A stretch of DNA of 64,000 bases from positions 186,001 through 250,000 of the forward strand of contig JBMHCX010000006.1 of assembly GCA_049889695.1 (NCBI GenBank). The letters are read 5' to 3'. Position 1 is the stretch's first letter, and each line of letters opens with the position of its first letter. Under the pieces are notes generated by a model. It worked only from the letters and a program-made list of their open reading frames with translations, searched no databases and was not told the origin of the DNA. Shown here piece by piece: positions 43,911 to 52,447 of the stretch. The position numbers and the translations under genes are program-made. Source of the DNA: WTJH01 sp049889695. Lineage in GTDB: Bacteria; Bacteroidota; Bacteroidia; Flavobacteriales; Flavobacteriaceae.

Positions 43911-44405
43911 ATGAAAGCAGCAAAATTCACCTATTTTACTTTAATAGCATTTTTCACCTTTCAGGTGGGAGCTGCGCAAACCGATCAGGGCTCAACTGAT
44001 GAAGTTCCCGCTGAAGAAACCAGAAATCCTGCTCGTGAACGGATATATACCCCTGAACAAATCGAAATGCTAAAAGCTCAAAAGGCATTAGTGAAACAAA
44101 ACAGACAAGAATTTAAAAACTCTCTTTCAGAGGAACAATTGTTAATCTTAAACAATCGAGAGCTAACCCGCGATGCTCGACGGGAAGCCCTCATGGCCTC
44201 ACTTTCGGAAGCCCAACGCGAAATTTTAGCCGCCAATCGCAGTGAAGTAAAAGAGCTACAGCAAGCTTTTAGAGCTACTGTTACAGAAGAACAACGAATT
44301 GCTCTTCGGGAAAGAAGGCAAAGAATTCGGGATCGTCGACAACGTTTGCAGCAACGACGTCAAAACCTAAGGGAGCGTCGCAATAATGCTCAGCGACGTC
44401 GGTAA
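43911..44405 (+). CDS. Exported Arg/Glu-rich helical-repeat protein (Spy/LTxxQ-like)
   Basis: 164 residues with a signal peptide (MKAAKFTYFT to VGAAQ). The mature protein is almost all helix, with three related units containing SLSEEQLLILNNRE, SLSEAQREILAANR and TVTEEQRIALRERR, about 33 residues apart, resembling the LTxxQ motifs of periplasmic Spy/CpxP proteins. The tail is a basic stretch of Arg and Gln (ERRQRIRDRRQRLQQRR). In that superfamily such proteins act as envelope chaperones or sense misfolding. Here it follows an ECF sigma factor and its putative partner, so a target or sensor in envelope stress is inferred. Confidence 0.65.
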   Translation: MKAAKFTYFTLIAFFTFQVGAAQTDQGSTDEVPAEETRNPARERIYTPEQIEMLKAQKALVKQNRQEFKNSLSEEQLLILNNRELTRDARREALMASLSEAQREILAANRSEVKELQQAFRATVTEEQRIALRERRQRIRDRRQRLQQRRQNLRERRNNAQRRR

Positions 44406-44435
44406 AAAATTTGGTAAATAATGGAGATATAAATC

Positions 44436-44462
44436 AGGGGGGGCTTATCCCCCTTTGTTTTT
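44436..44462 (+). terminator. Terminator after the ECF locus
   Basis: AGGGGG and CCCCCT pair around a seven-base loop followed by a T-rich tract interrupted by one G. It separates the ECF cluster from the next gene, whose ATG lies 15 bases downstream. Confidence 0.7.
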
Positions 44463-44477
44463 ATATCTTGACAAGTA

Positions 44478-45338
44478 ATGAATATCAGGACAAGTGTTAT
44501 CATCTTCTGCCTTTTGGGGATTAATCTTCTATCGGCCCAGGAGTTTACGGACGATGCAGAAATAGTTTTAAATGATCTATTTGCGCAGGATAGTTTAGAT
44601 ATTCAGATGGGTCTTTTTGCCGAAAAGACACATGTTTTATACCTCCACTTAAATTTTGATGAACAGGCCTATTTCTCTGGGCGTAATTTTGGAATCGATC
44701 AGCACAGCTGGCAACCCAATCTGACCTATATGCATGGAAAACATTGGTTCTTTAATACAAATGCTGCTTACTACAGTGGCTTAGATCCAAATTGGGATGT
44801 ATTGGGTTTAAGTACTGGATACTTTACCGCATTGGGAAAATCAAAAAAATGGAGTTTATCGGCACTTTATAGTCGTTTGTTTTTTGGTGAAAATGAAGTG
44901 GAGGAATGGAATAGAAATCGGATTGCGTCAAGTCTTAGTTATCGTTTAAAATCCTTAAAATTTAGACTGGGGGTAGGGTGGCTGTTTGGTGGAGAAAACT
45001 CAGTATATATCAGCCAAAGTAGTCACTGGAAAATTCCCTTAGTTAAACACAAAAAATTTTCTTGTACCATAAATCCTGCTTTGCGCTGGTTGTGGAGCGA
45101 GCAACAATTTACTGAAGAAGTGGTTAGTGGTCGATTGGGACGCAGAATAACTGAAATTGAACAAGAGGTATTCGATTTAATCAATGTAGTGGTGGAGGTC
45201 CCATTGAGCGTAGAATTTGGCGCTTGGGACTTGAATTTCAATTATCAAATGAATTTTCCACGAGCTCTCCCGAATGAAGAAAGCCTCGAAAACACTCAGT
45301 TCTTCAGTGTAGGGCTAGGGTACTTTATTGATTTATAG
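44478..45338 (+). CDS. Predicted outer-membrane beta-barrel protein, unrecognised
   Basis: 286 residues with a signal peptide (MNIRTSVIIF to LLSAQ). The rest alternates hydrophobic and polar residues with many aromatics (LNFNYQMNF, SVGLGYFIDL), as in small outer-membrane barrels, and ends in a hydrophobic residue pattern typical of barrels. No family is assigned. It follows the ECF cluster and terminator on the same strand and may belong to that regulon, though nothing shows this. Confidence 0.6.
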   Translation: MNIRTSVIIFCLLGINLLSAQEFTDDAEIVLNDLFAQDSLDIQMGLFAEKTHVLYLHLNFDEQAYFSGRNFGIDQHSWQPNLTYMHGKHWFFNTNAAYYSGLDPNWDVLGLSTGYFTALGKSKKWSLSALYSRLFFGENEVEEWNRNRIASSLSYRLKSLKFRLGVGWLFGGENSVYISQSSHWKIPLVKHKKFSCTINPALRWLWSEQQFTEEVVSGRLGRRITEIEQEVFDLINVVVEVPLSVEFGAWDLNFNYQMNFPRALPNEESLENTQFFSVGLGYFIDL

Positions 45339-45388
45339 GTTTATGAATATGTTTTTTTCTGAGGCATAGGAATTGAAAATTTCCTGTA

Positions 45389-45396
45389 TATTTTTG
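45389..45396 (+). promoter_or_regulatory. -7 box of the sucrose/alpha-glucoside module
   Basis: TATTTTTG matches TANNTTTG. An imperfect palindrome AGGAATTGAAAATTTCCT (45368-45385) covers the -33 region. The transcript start would fall at about 45403, just before the first ATG. Confidence 0.5.
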
Positions 45397-45412
45397 CTCT
45401 GGAATGAAAAAC

Positions 45413-46984
45413 ATGGAAGCACAAATTAGTGGAATAGACTTAGGGGTTATTGCCGTATATTTTTTAATTGTACTGAGCCTTGGGTTTTGGGTATCTCGAA
45501 AAACCAAAACAGGGGAAGACCTCTTTCTTGGGGGAAGAAGTTTTGGATGGGGACTGATCGGTTTGTCGCTTTTTGCCTCGAATATATCCAGTTCAACAAT
45601 CATCGGATTAACCGGAGCAGCTTATTCTAGCGGTATTGTTACTTCTGTTTATGAGTGGATATCGGGGATTCCGCTGATTATAGCAGCCCTTATATTTGTT
45701 CCTCTTTACCTCAATTCTAAAATAACGACCATCCCCGAATATTTAGCCAAACGCTTCGATCGTCGATCGCAGTTATTCTTCTCTGTAGTCACCATTCTCA
45801 CAAGCATTCTTGTCGAAACAGCAGGAGGACTATACGCCGGAGCGATCGTATTAAAAACCTTTTTTCCGCAACTAATCGTTTGGCAAACGACTCTCGCTCT
45901 AGCACTTTTCGCTGGGGTTTACACTGCTTTTGGCGGACTTAAAGCAGTGGTGTATACCGATACTCTTCAGGCCATTGTACTCATTTTGGGAAGCCTTATA
46001 TTAACCTACATTCTATTTGATAAAATCAATTTTTCTTGGGAGAGTGTGGTAGAAGCAGCCCCGAAAGGCCATTTTTCTATATACAGGCCTTTGGGCGATG
46101 AAACTTTGCCGTGGCCAGGACTATTTTTGGGCGTTCCTTTGTTGGGGTTTTGGTATTGGTCCACAAACCAGTATATCGTCCAACGCGTATTGGGGGCAAA
46201 GGATCTAAAAAATGCTCGCTGGGGGGTTTTGTTGGGAGGCTTCTTAAAACTGATCCCTTTATTTATTATTGTTTTGCCAGGAGCTATGGCGATGACGGTC
46301 TATGCTGGAATTGAAAACCCCGATATGGTCTATCCTTCAATGGTGCTGAAAACACTTCCCGTAGGGCTGGTCGGCTTGGTGCTAGCGGGGCTCATATCTG
46401 CCATTATGTCGAGTGTAGATTCCACCTTAAATTCATCCTCTACTTTGGTCGTGATGGATTTTATTCAGCCCAATGCCCCTGAATTGAGTACGCAGAAAAT
46501 TGTTCGCTATGGGCGCATCACTACTTTTATTCTGATGTTTATTGCCGCTCTTTGGGCACCCATGATTCAGTATTTCGACGGTATATGGATGTATTTACAG
46601 CAGATGTATACCATCTTTGTTCCACCTGTAGTCGTGTTGTTTTTGGTGGGTGTTTTCGATAAAAAAGGCAATGGTTTTGGGGCTTATATGACACTCTTGT
46701 GGGGGACCCTCCTCGGAATACTGCTCTTTGTTTTACAACAAATAGGCTACTGGCCGATTCACTTTACCATTACTGCAGGGATTGTTGTATTGGCCTCTAC
46801 ATTTATATTTCTGATCGCTAGCCGTTTGAAACCAGCTCCCTCTGAAGAAATATTCTTGCAATACGGGTTTAATTCAGCTTTAATTCAACAAGATAATCAA
46901 GGCGTAAAATGGTATCAGAACTATTTGTTTTGGGCAGCTCTCTTGTTGATTTGCATACTGAGCTTATTCTTTATTTTAATGTAG
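45413..46984 (+). CDS. Sodium/solute symporter (SSS/SGLT family)
   Basis: 523 residues with about 13-14 transmembrane helices (ALGFWVSRKT after the first, GLIGLSLFASNISSSTIIGLTG split by the Na+ site region). An SGLT-like member of the solute:sodium symporter family, so sugar import with Na+ is likely. The ATG at 45413 (MEAQISGID) is preferred over 45404 because the -7 box places transcription start about there. It begins an operon whose glucosidase and phosphorylase suggest sucrose or another alpha-glucoside as substrate. Confidence 0.88.
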   Translation: MEAQISGIDLGVIAVYFLIVLSLGFWVSRKTKTGEDLFLGGRSFGWGLIGLSLFASNISSSTIIGLTGAAYSSGIVTSVYEWISGIPLIIAALIFVPLYLNSKITTIPEYLAKRFDRRSQLFFSVVTILTSILVETAGGLYAGAIVLKTFFPQLIVWQTTLALALFAGVYTAFGGLKAVVYTDTLQAIVLILGSLILTYILFDKINFSWESVVEAAPKGHFSIYRPLGDETLPWPGLFLGVPLLGFWYWSTNQYIVQRVLGAKDLKNARWGVLLGGFLKLIPLFIIVLPGAMAMTVYAGIENPDMVYPSMVLKTLPVGLVGLVLAGLISAIMSSVDSTLNSSSTLVVMDFIQPNAPELSTQKIVRYGRITTFILMFIAALWAPMIQYFDGIWMYLQQMYTIFVPPVVVLFLVGVFDKKGNGFGAYMTLLWGTLLGILLFVLQQIGYWPIHFTITAGIVVLASTFIFLIASRLKPAPSEEIFLQYGFNSALIQQDNQGVKWYQNYLFWAALLLICILSLFFILM

Positions 46985-46988
46985 TATT

Positions 46989-48659
46989 ATGTCGAAAAAT
47001 TGGTGGAAAGAAGGTGTTGTTTATCAGATTTATCCGAGATCTTACCAGGACACCAGCGGGAATGGTTTGGGGGATATTGATGGAATTATTCAACGACTCG
47101 ATTATATTAAGTCGCTTGGAGTAGATATGATATGGCTCTGTCCGGTATACGAGTCGCCAAATGATGATAATGGCTATGACATCTCCGATTATCGCAGAAT
47201 CAGTACAGCATTTGGCGGGAATGAAGCTTTCGATCGTTTACTAGAAGCCATGCACCAAAGAGGACTAAAGCTCATCATGGATTTGGTCGCCAATCATACT
47301 TCCGATGAACACCATTGGTTTCAAGAGGCAAAGAAAAGCCGTCAGAACCCCTATCATGACTATTATCTGTGGCAACCCGGAAGTCCCGATAGTCCGCCAA
47401 ACAATTGGCAGTCCGTATTTAGTGGGAGTGCATGGAAGTGGAATGCTGCTACAGAGGAATATTTTCTCCATCTATTTACCCAAAAACAACCCGACTTAAA
47501 CTGGGAAAACCCCAAAGTCCGACAAGAAATTTACGATATCGTTGACTTTTGGTTGAACAAAGGCGTTGACGGCTTCCGAATGGATGTCATTTCACTGATA
47601 TCAAAGCGTTTAGCTTTTGAAGATGTTCCTGAGGATATGCCGTTTATTGAGGTCATGGAGCAGGTCTATGCCAACGGTCCTAGAATACACGAGTATTTAA
47701 AAGAAATGAATCAGCAAGTATTGTCCAAATACGATGTTGTGACGGTTGGGGAAGGGCCAGGGGTTAATTTGGAACACGGGCCACGCTATGTTTCGGCAGC
47801 TGAAAAAGAACTCCATATGGTCTTTCATTTCGACCACCTAACGATCGATTTTGGACCTGAAGGAAAATACGATCCTATACCTCTAGATTTTATTCGATTT
47901 AAACAAATTTTTAGTCAATGGGATCAGGCTTTAGCCGCCGACGGTTGGAATAGTATTTTTTTAGGCAACCACGATTTTTCAAGAATTGTTTCTCGGTTTG
48001 GGAATGATGACCAATATCATCAAGAATCTGCAAAACTCTTAGTTCTCCTCTTAATGACCCACAGAGGAACTCCATATGTCTATCAGGGCGATGAAATTGG
48101 CATGACCAATGTTGCTCACGATAGCATTGAGGCCTACGACGATGTTGAAACACGTAATGCATGGAAAGCGGCAGAGGAGGCGGGAAAAGACATGGATAAA
48201 TTCCTGCAAGCAGTTCATTGGCAAAGTCGCGACAATGCGCGTACGCCCATGCAATGGAATAGCCAAGCCAATGCTGGTTTCACCACAGGGGAACCATGGA
48301 TAGATCTGCACCCCAATTTTACGCAAATCAATGTCGAAGTACAGGAAAAGGATCCAAATTCGATCCTTCATTTTTACCGAAAAGCGATAGCTTTTCGCAA
48401 ATCTCATCCGACCTGGGTTTATGGAAATTATGAAGACCTTGCACCAGATGACCCCCATCTTTTTGTGTATAAGCGATGGGATGATCAAGGTGATTTTTGG
48501 GTCATCCATAATTTTTCCGACCGGTCACAACAGTATCCGTCTTTTCTCCCGGGGGCTGCTGAACTTGTTTTTGGGAATTATACGGATGGGGAAACGACTG
48601 AACTTCGTCCATGGGAAAGCCGGGTGTACACATATTCCAATTCCGTAAAATCTTCTTAG
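46989..48659 (+). CDS. GH13 alpha-glucosidase (oligo-1,6-glucosidase type)
   Basis: Cytoplasmic hydrolase, 556 residues, no signal peptide. Catalytic nucleophile Asp199 in DGFRMDVIS, acid/base Glu255 in VGEGPG (GEMPG in many relatives) and the NHD transition-state motif in GNHDFSRIVSRFG. It fits the GH13_31-like oligo-1,6-glucosidase/alpha-glucosidase and sucrose-hydrolysing group; the exact linkage preference is not given by the sequence. Four bases after the symporter stop, so it acts on the sugar that the symporter imports. Confidence 0.9.
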   Translation: MSKNWWKEGVVYQIYPRSYQDTSGNGLGDIDGIIQRLDYIKSLGVDMIWLCPVYESPNDDNGYDISDYRRISTAFGGNEAFDRLLEAMHQRGLKLIMDLVANHTSDEHHWFQEAKKSRQNPYHDYYLWQPGSPDSPPNNWQSVFSGSAWKWNAATEEYFLHLFTQKQPDLNWENPKVRQEIYDIVDFWLNKGVDGFRMDVISLISKRLAFEDVPEDMPFIEVMEQVYANGPRIHEYLKEMNQQVLSKYDVVTVGEGPGVNLEHGPRYVSAAEKELHMVFHFDHLTIDFGPEGKYDPIPLDFIRFKQIFSQWDQALAADGWNSIFLGNHDFSRIVSRFGNDDQYHQESAKLLVLLLMTHRGTPYVYQGDEIGMTNVAHDSIEAYDDVETRNAWKAAEEAGKDMDKFLQAVHWQSRDNARTPMQWNSQANAGFTTGEPWIDLHPNFTQINVEVQEKDPNSILHFYRKAIAFRKSHPTWVYGNYEDLAPDDPHLFVYKRWDDQGDFWVIHNFSDRSQQYPSFLPGAAELVFGNYTDGETTELRPWESRVYTYSNSVKSS

Positions 48660-48719
48660 CTGTACGGAAAGTTAGCCATATTCACCTCATAGTGCAATTG
48701 GCTTTTTATATTTAACCTT

Positions 48720-49310
48720 ATGCAAACAGATACTTTAGTGTTGTTTATCTGGAGTTCATTTTTAGTTACGATAGCTCCAGGTCCCGACTTGCTAATGGTA
48801 ATTCAGCTAGCCGTCCAGCAAGGGTGGAAAGTAGCTTTTCGATTAGCATTAGGCTTGTGTTCTGGACTTGTGTTACATACCCTTTTGGTGGCCTGGGGGA
48901 TGGGGAGTTTATTAGATATCTACCCTCAGCTTTTCTGGGGAATTAAAATATTTGGGGTAGGCTACTTTTTGTATTTGGCTTGGCTGACTTGGAAAACACG
49001 AAAACAAACAGAACAGTCCAAGCAAAAGACAGGAGGATGGATAACCGGTTTTGTTATGAATATTTCCAATCCGAAAGTCTTTCTCTTTTTTTTGGGATTT
49101 CTCCCTCAATTCTTGTTCCACCCATCATGGCCGACCACATTTCAGTTGAGTGTTTTAGGGATGCTTTTTTTAGGGCAAGCACTGCTTGTATTTACAACAG
49201 TTATCGCGATTAGCGTTACTATTCGCCCAACAAAATGGGTCTTCCTGAGTCACCCCTACGCTCAGATGGGGATTTGGTTATTTTTTGCCAGTTGGATTGC
49301 AGTGGCTTAA
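48720..49310 (+). CDS. LysE family exporter
   Basis: 196-residue membrane protein of about six helices. The N-terminal motif APGPDLLMV at about 19-27 identifies the LysE/RhtB amino-acid exporter family. It lies 60 bases after the glucosidase and 98 bases before the PfkB kinase. Its connection to the sugar genes is unclear; it may be an independent insert, with a possible weak promoter (TATATTTA) just upstream. Confidence 0.9.
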   Translation: MQTDTLVLFIWSSFLVTIAPGPDLLMVIQLAVQQGWKVAFRLALGLCSGLVLHTLLVAWGMGSLLDIYPQLFWGIKIFGVGYFLYLAWLTWKTRKQTEQSKQKTGGWITGFVMNISNPKVFLFFLGFLPQFLFHPSWPTTFQLSVLGMLFLGQALLVFTTVIAISVTIRPTKWVFLSHPYAQMGIWLFFASWIAVA

Positions 49311-49408
49311 AGCGATTGAAGCCCTCTTAAAAAACCATTAATTTAATAGTAGAGTTTTAAAAGGATCCCTCCAGCTTTTGTAAATTGGCTGTGTAAAACG
49401 AATTGGTG

Positions 49409-50317
49409 ATGGATATTTTATGCGTGGGAGAGATCCTGATTGATTTGATCGGTCAGGAAAAAGCATCACTCGACCAGACTACTGCATTCACGAAAGTTCT
49501 TGGGGGATCTCCAACGAACGTAGCCATCAATACCAGTCGTTTAGGACTACAAGTGGGATTAGTGGGCAGTGTAGGGCAAGATGGATTCGGTAGTTTTGCG
49601 CTTCAGAAAATTGCAGAGGTCGGCATAGACACCAGCACCATTGTTGCCAATCAGCAAGTCGCCACTTCAGCAATAATCGTTTCAAAATCTGAAGAAACTC
49701 CTGAATTTATTCCCTACCGACAAGCCGATTTTGAAATTACCCAAAAGCAGCTGGGTCAGGATTTATTAAAGTCATCTAAAATTTTTCATACCACCTGTTT
49801 TGCTTTGAGTCAAGATCCAGCTCAGACCTCTATTCTCAAAGCCGCTGAAGAAGCCTACCGGCTTGGATGTCAGTTGAGTGTTGACTTCAATTACGCCCCT
49901 AAAATATGGTTGAGTACCAAGCCAGTGAAAAAGATCATAGAAACGTTTATGCAGTGGAATCCTCTACTTAAAATTAGTGAGGTAGATGTAGAGCGGATTT
50001 TTGGAGAGCCGATGGATCACCCCTCCGTATTTGAATATTTCCACGCACTTGGAGTAGACACCATCTGTCTTACTTTAGGCAGTAAAGGCGTGAAATTATC
50101 GCATAAAGGCGAGGAACCCATTTTTTTAGAGGCGAATCCTTTGGAAAATATTTTGGATGTTACGGGAGCTGGAGATGCTTTTTGGGCAGGTTTTTTATAT
50201 GCGTTCTTAAAGGAAAAACCTTGGCAAAAATGTTTGGAAATTGCTCAGCAAACGGCAGCTATAAAGCTTCAGCGTATAGGCCATTTGCCGGCCCATGTAG
50301 CTTCATTATTGATATAA
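49409..50317 (+). CDS. PfkB-family carbohydrate kinase (probable fructokinase)
   Basis: 302 residues from the ATG at 49409; in-frame TTG/GTG codons just upstream are less likely. Ribokinase-like fold with GGSPTNVAIN near the N-terminus and the C-terminal signature DVTGAGDAFWAGF, where the Asp is the catalytic base. It lies seven bases upstream of a sucrose phosphorylase-like gene. Sucrose phosphorolysis releases fructose, so fructokinase is the simplest function; other sugars are possible for this family. Confidence 0.85.
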   Translation: MDILCVGEILIDLIGQEKASLDQTTAFTKVLGGSPTNVAINTSRLGLQVGLVGSVGQDGFGSFALQKIAEVGIDTSTIVANQQVATSAIIVSKSEETPEFIPYRQADFEITQKQLGQDLLKSSKIFHTTCFALSQDPAQTSILKAAEEAYRLGCQLSVDFNYAPKIWLSTKPVKKIIETFMQWNPLLKISEVDVERIFGEPMDHPSVFEYFHALGVDTICLTLGSKGVKLSHKGEEPIFLEANPLENILDVTGAGDAFWAGFLYAFLKEKPWQKCLEIAQQTAAIKLQRIGHLPAHVASLLI

Positions 50318-50324
50318 ATGATTC

Positions 50325-52070
50325 ATGAAAAGTAACCCTGAACAAGTAGTGCCTCCTATGCCGCAAGGAGTCATCTTAAACGCCTATCCCGATAGTGTTG
50401 GACGCCGATTGTCTGATTTTATTCAAATACTTCGAAAACCTGAATTCGAAAGTGTTTTTTCGATGTTTTATATCCTCCCGACAATTTTTAATAGCGACTT
50501 GGATAGAGGCTTCTCGGTGATCGACTACAACCTAAACCAAGAATTGGTTACTCCACAAGATTTGGCAGATCTCAAAACCTTAGGCTTAGATCTCAAATTG
50601 GATATAGTCTTAAATCACTTGTCTGTGGCTTCCCCCCAATTCAAAGATTTACTCGCCAAAGGGGAAGAATCTGTCTACAAGGACTTTTTTCTAGACTGGA
50701 ATGCTTTTTGGGAAGAGCACGGCGAAATGGGTTCTGACGGGATTGTAATTCCTGAAGCAGCCTATTTGAAACAGTTGTTTATGCGTAAGCCCGGTTTTCC
50801 AGTCCTGAAGCTGAGCTTCCCGGATGGGAAGGAAAAGGTCTATTGGAATACTTTTTATCAGAAAATAACCCATACCCCAATTGAAGTAGCAGACCTAGAA
50901 GGTTTGGAGTTAACCCCAGCTCAGGCGGAATCTATCGTGAAAAAGGTGAATGTAGCGCCAGAGCAGGAGGAAAGTATCTCCTCCATAGCACTAGGCTTAT
51001 CAGCGGAATTGACGACTGAAGTCGAGAAAATAGTCCATCAAAAGGCGACCTATTTGGGGCAAATGGATGTCAATGCAGCATCTCCATTGGTGTGGGAGTT
51101 TTATGAAGACACCTTAGCAAAATTAAGCGCTTATGGATGTCGATTACTTCGGTTAGACGCCTTTGCTTATTTGCACAAAGAAGTAGGGCAATCCAATTTT
51201 TTTAATAGCCCGGGGACTTGGGTGTATTTAGAACGTATTCGAGAAATCGCCAATCGTAATCAGATGGCCATATTGCCAGAAATCCATGCCGAATACGGCG
51301 CGCACTTACATACAGCAATCGCTGCTAAAGGGCACGCTCTTTATGATTTCTTCTTGCCCGGATTAGTACTGCATACCTTAGAAGAATCCGATCATTCTGC
51401 CCTCGTTGGCTGGGTTAATGAAATTCAGGAAAAAGCCTATAAAACGGTAAATATGTTGGGTTGCCACGATGGGATCCCCGTCTTAGATCTCAACAGCAAA
51501 CAGCACGAAAGTGCCTACAAGCCAGGTTTACTTTCAGCAGATCAAATCGATGCCATCATGACGAAAGTATTGGAGAGAGGTGGTGTCATGAAAAATATCT
51601 ATGATGCAGATGGCAAGAAATTGTCGTACTATCAGATTAATGCAACTTTTTTTAGTGCCTTAGGGGAAGATGAGTCCAAAATGTTATTGGCCAGAGCTAT
51701 TCAAGTATTTATGCCTGGGACTCCTCAAGTATGGTATCTCGATCTGTTTATGGGGACTAACGATTACGCCGCGGTTAAAAGAGCCGGAAGCGGAGGGCAT
51801 AAAGAAATTAATCGTTCCAATCTGAGTAGCGATCAAGTGGATGAACTACTGCAAAGCAGAGGTGTTCAACAGCAACTCGCTCTGTTGAAGTTACGCAATA
51901 CCCACTCTGCTTTCCAAGGAGCTTTAAATATACAGCCCACTCCCAAACATCAGCTGAGATGGGAGTGGAAGAATGCTGATTCGTTCGCGACTCTAGAAGC
52001 AGATCTGACGACTGCTCACTTTAAAGTTCGCTTTGGAGACAACGCTACCGTAGAAGTACTGACGGTTTAA
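50325..52070 (+). CDS. Sucrose phosphorylase-like GH13_18 enzyme with internal insertion
   Basis: 581 residues, longer than the roughly 480-510 of typical sucrose phosphorylases. Nucleophile Asp278 in RLDAFAY, acid/base Glu319 in LPEIHAEYG and transition-state Asp382 in CHDGIPV are all present, as are the GFSVIDYN and AINRS-like end motifs (HKEINRSNLS). A helical, acidic insertion of about 55 residues (about 190-245) lies before the nucleophile strand. It should release glucose 1-phosphate from sucrose or a glucosyl acceptor. GH13_18 also includes glucosylglycerol and glucosylglycerate phosphorylases, so acceptor identity is open. Confidence 0.85.
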   Translation: MKSNPEQVVPPMPQGVILNAYPDSVGRRLSDFIQILRKPEFESVFSMFYILPTIFNSDLDRGFSVIDYNLNQELVTPQDLADLKTLGLDLKLDIVLNHLSVASPQFKDLLAKGEESVYKDFFLDWNAFWEEHGEMGSDGIVIPEAAYLKQLFMRKPGFPVLKLSFPDGKEKVYWNTFYQKITHTPIEVADLEGLELTPAQAESIVKKVNVAPEQEESISSIALGLSAELTTEVEKIVHQKATYLGQMDVNAASPLVWEFYEDTLAKLSAYGCRLLRLDAFAYLHKEVGQSNFFNSPGTWVYLERIREIANRNQMAILPEIHAEYGAHLHTAIAAKGHALYDFFLPGLVLHTLEESDHSALVGWVNEIQEKAYKTVNMLGCHDGIPVLDLNSKQHESAYKPGLLSADQIDAIMTKVLERGGVMKNIYDADGKKLSYYQINATFFSALGEDESKMLLARAIQVFMPGTPQVWYLDLFMGTNDYAAVKRAGSGGHKEINRSNLSSDQVDELLQSRGVQQQLALLKLRNTHSAFQGALNIQPTPKHQLRWEWKNADSFATLEADLTTAHFKVRFGDNATVEVLTV

Positions 52071-52363
52071 CCCATTAAAGATTGCACTTTCATGGCCAAT
52101 CCCATGTCACCTCCAATTTTAATCTGACCACCCATTACGGCCATCATTGGATTGAGTTCTCCATCCCTTAATTTTTGAAGGACGTCTACACTTAAACTTA
52201 TTGTACAATCTGCTTCGGCGTCGGAGGCATTAACAGTGTTCTGATCGCCTGTACCGTCGATTACTATAGGTTGGTCGTCCACAACAAACTTCAAGGTGCC
52301 ACCGATTGGGGCTGCTGTTGCTGCTCTTTGTTCAAACTGGGATACGATGTTTTCTAAGCTCAT
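52067..52363 (-). CDS. SCP2 sterol-binding domain protein
   Basis: 98 residues from the ATG at 52363; a longer form to 52405 runs into the operator and is rejected. A single SCP2 lipid-transfer domain with the ending GGQIKIGGDMGLAMKVQSLM. In bacteria these small proteins bind fatty acids or acyl-CoA. Its start lies across the palindromic operator from fadN, with a -7-like TACCTTTC (52383-52390) on its own strand, so it appears to be part of the same regulon. Its 3' end overlaps the phosphorylase stop by four bases. Confidence 0.85.
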   Translation of the reverse strand: MSLENIVSQFEQRAATAAPIGGTLKFVVDDQPIVIDGTGDQNTVNASDAEADCTISLSVDVLQKLRDGELNPMMAVMGGQIKIGGDMGLAMKVQSLMG

Positions 52364-52392
52364 TTGAATTCTAAATTTTAGCGAAAGGTACA

Positions 52393-52419
52393 AAAAAAAT
52401 GACACCGTGTCATTTTTTT
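52393..52419. promoter_or_regulatory. Palindromic operator in the scp2/fadN divergent gap
   Basis: Perfect inverted repeat with 13-base arms; core ATGACAC-C-GTGTCAT at 52399-52413 flanked by A and T runs. It is the same core as before etfBA. The centre (52406) lies 17 bases from the fadN -7-like box (52423) and 16 from the scp2 -7-like box, so one bound repressor would block both promoters. Confidence 0.8.
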
Positions 52420-52422
52420 AAT

Positions 52423-52430
52423 TACATTCG
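52423..52430 (+). promoter_or_regulatory. -7-like box of fadN promoter
   Basis: TACATTCG, one mismatch from TANNTTTG, 17 bases downstream of the operator centre, as in etfBA. The flanking TTTTTTTAATTA is identical at both sites. The fadN ATG is 17 bases downstream. Confidence 0.45.
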
Positions 52431-52447
52431 TATTTCAAATTAATTTT

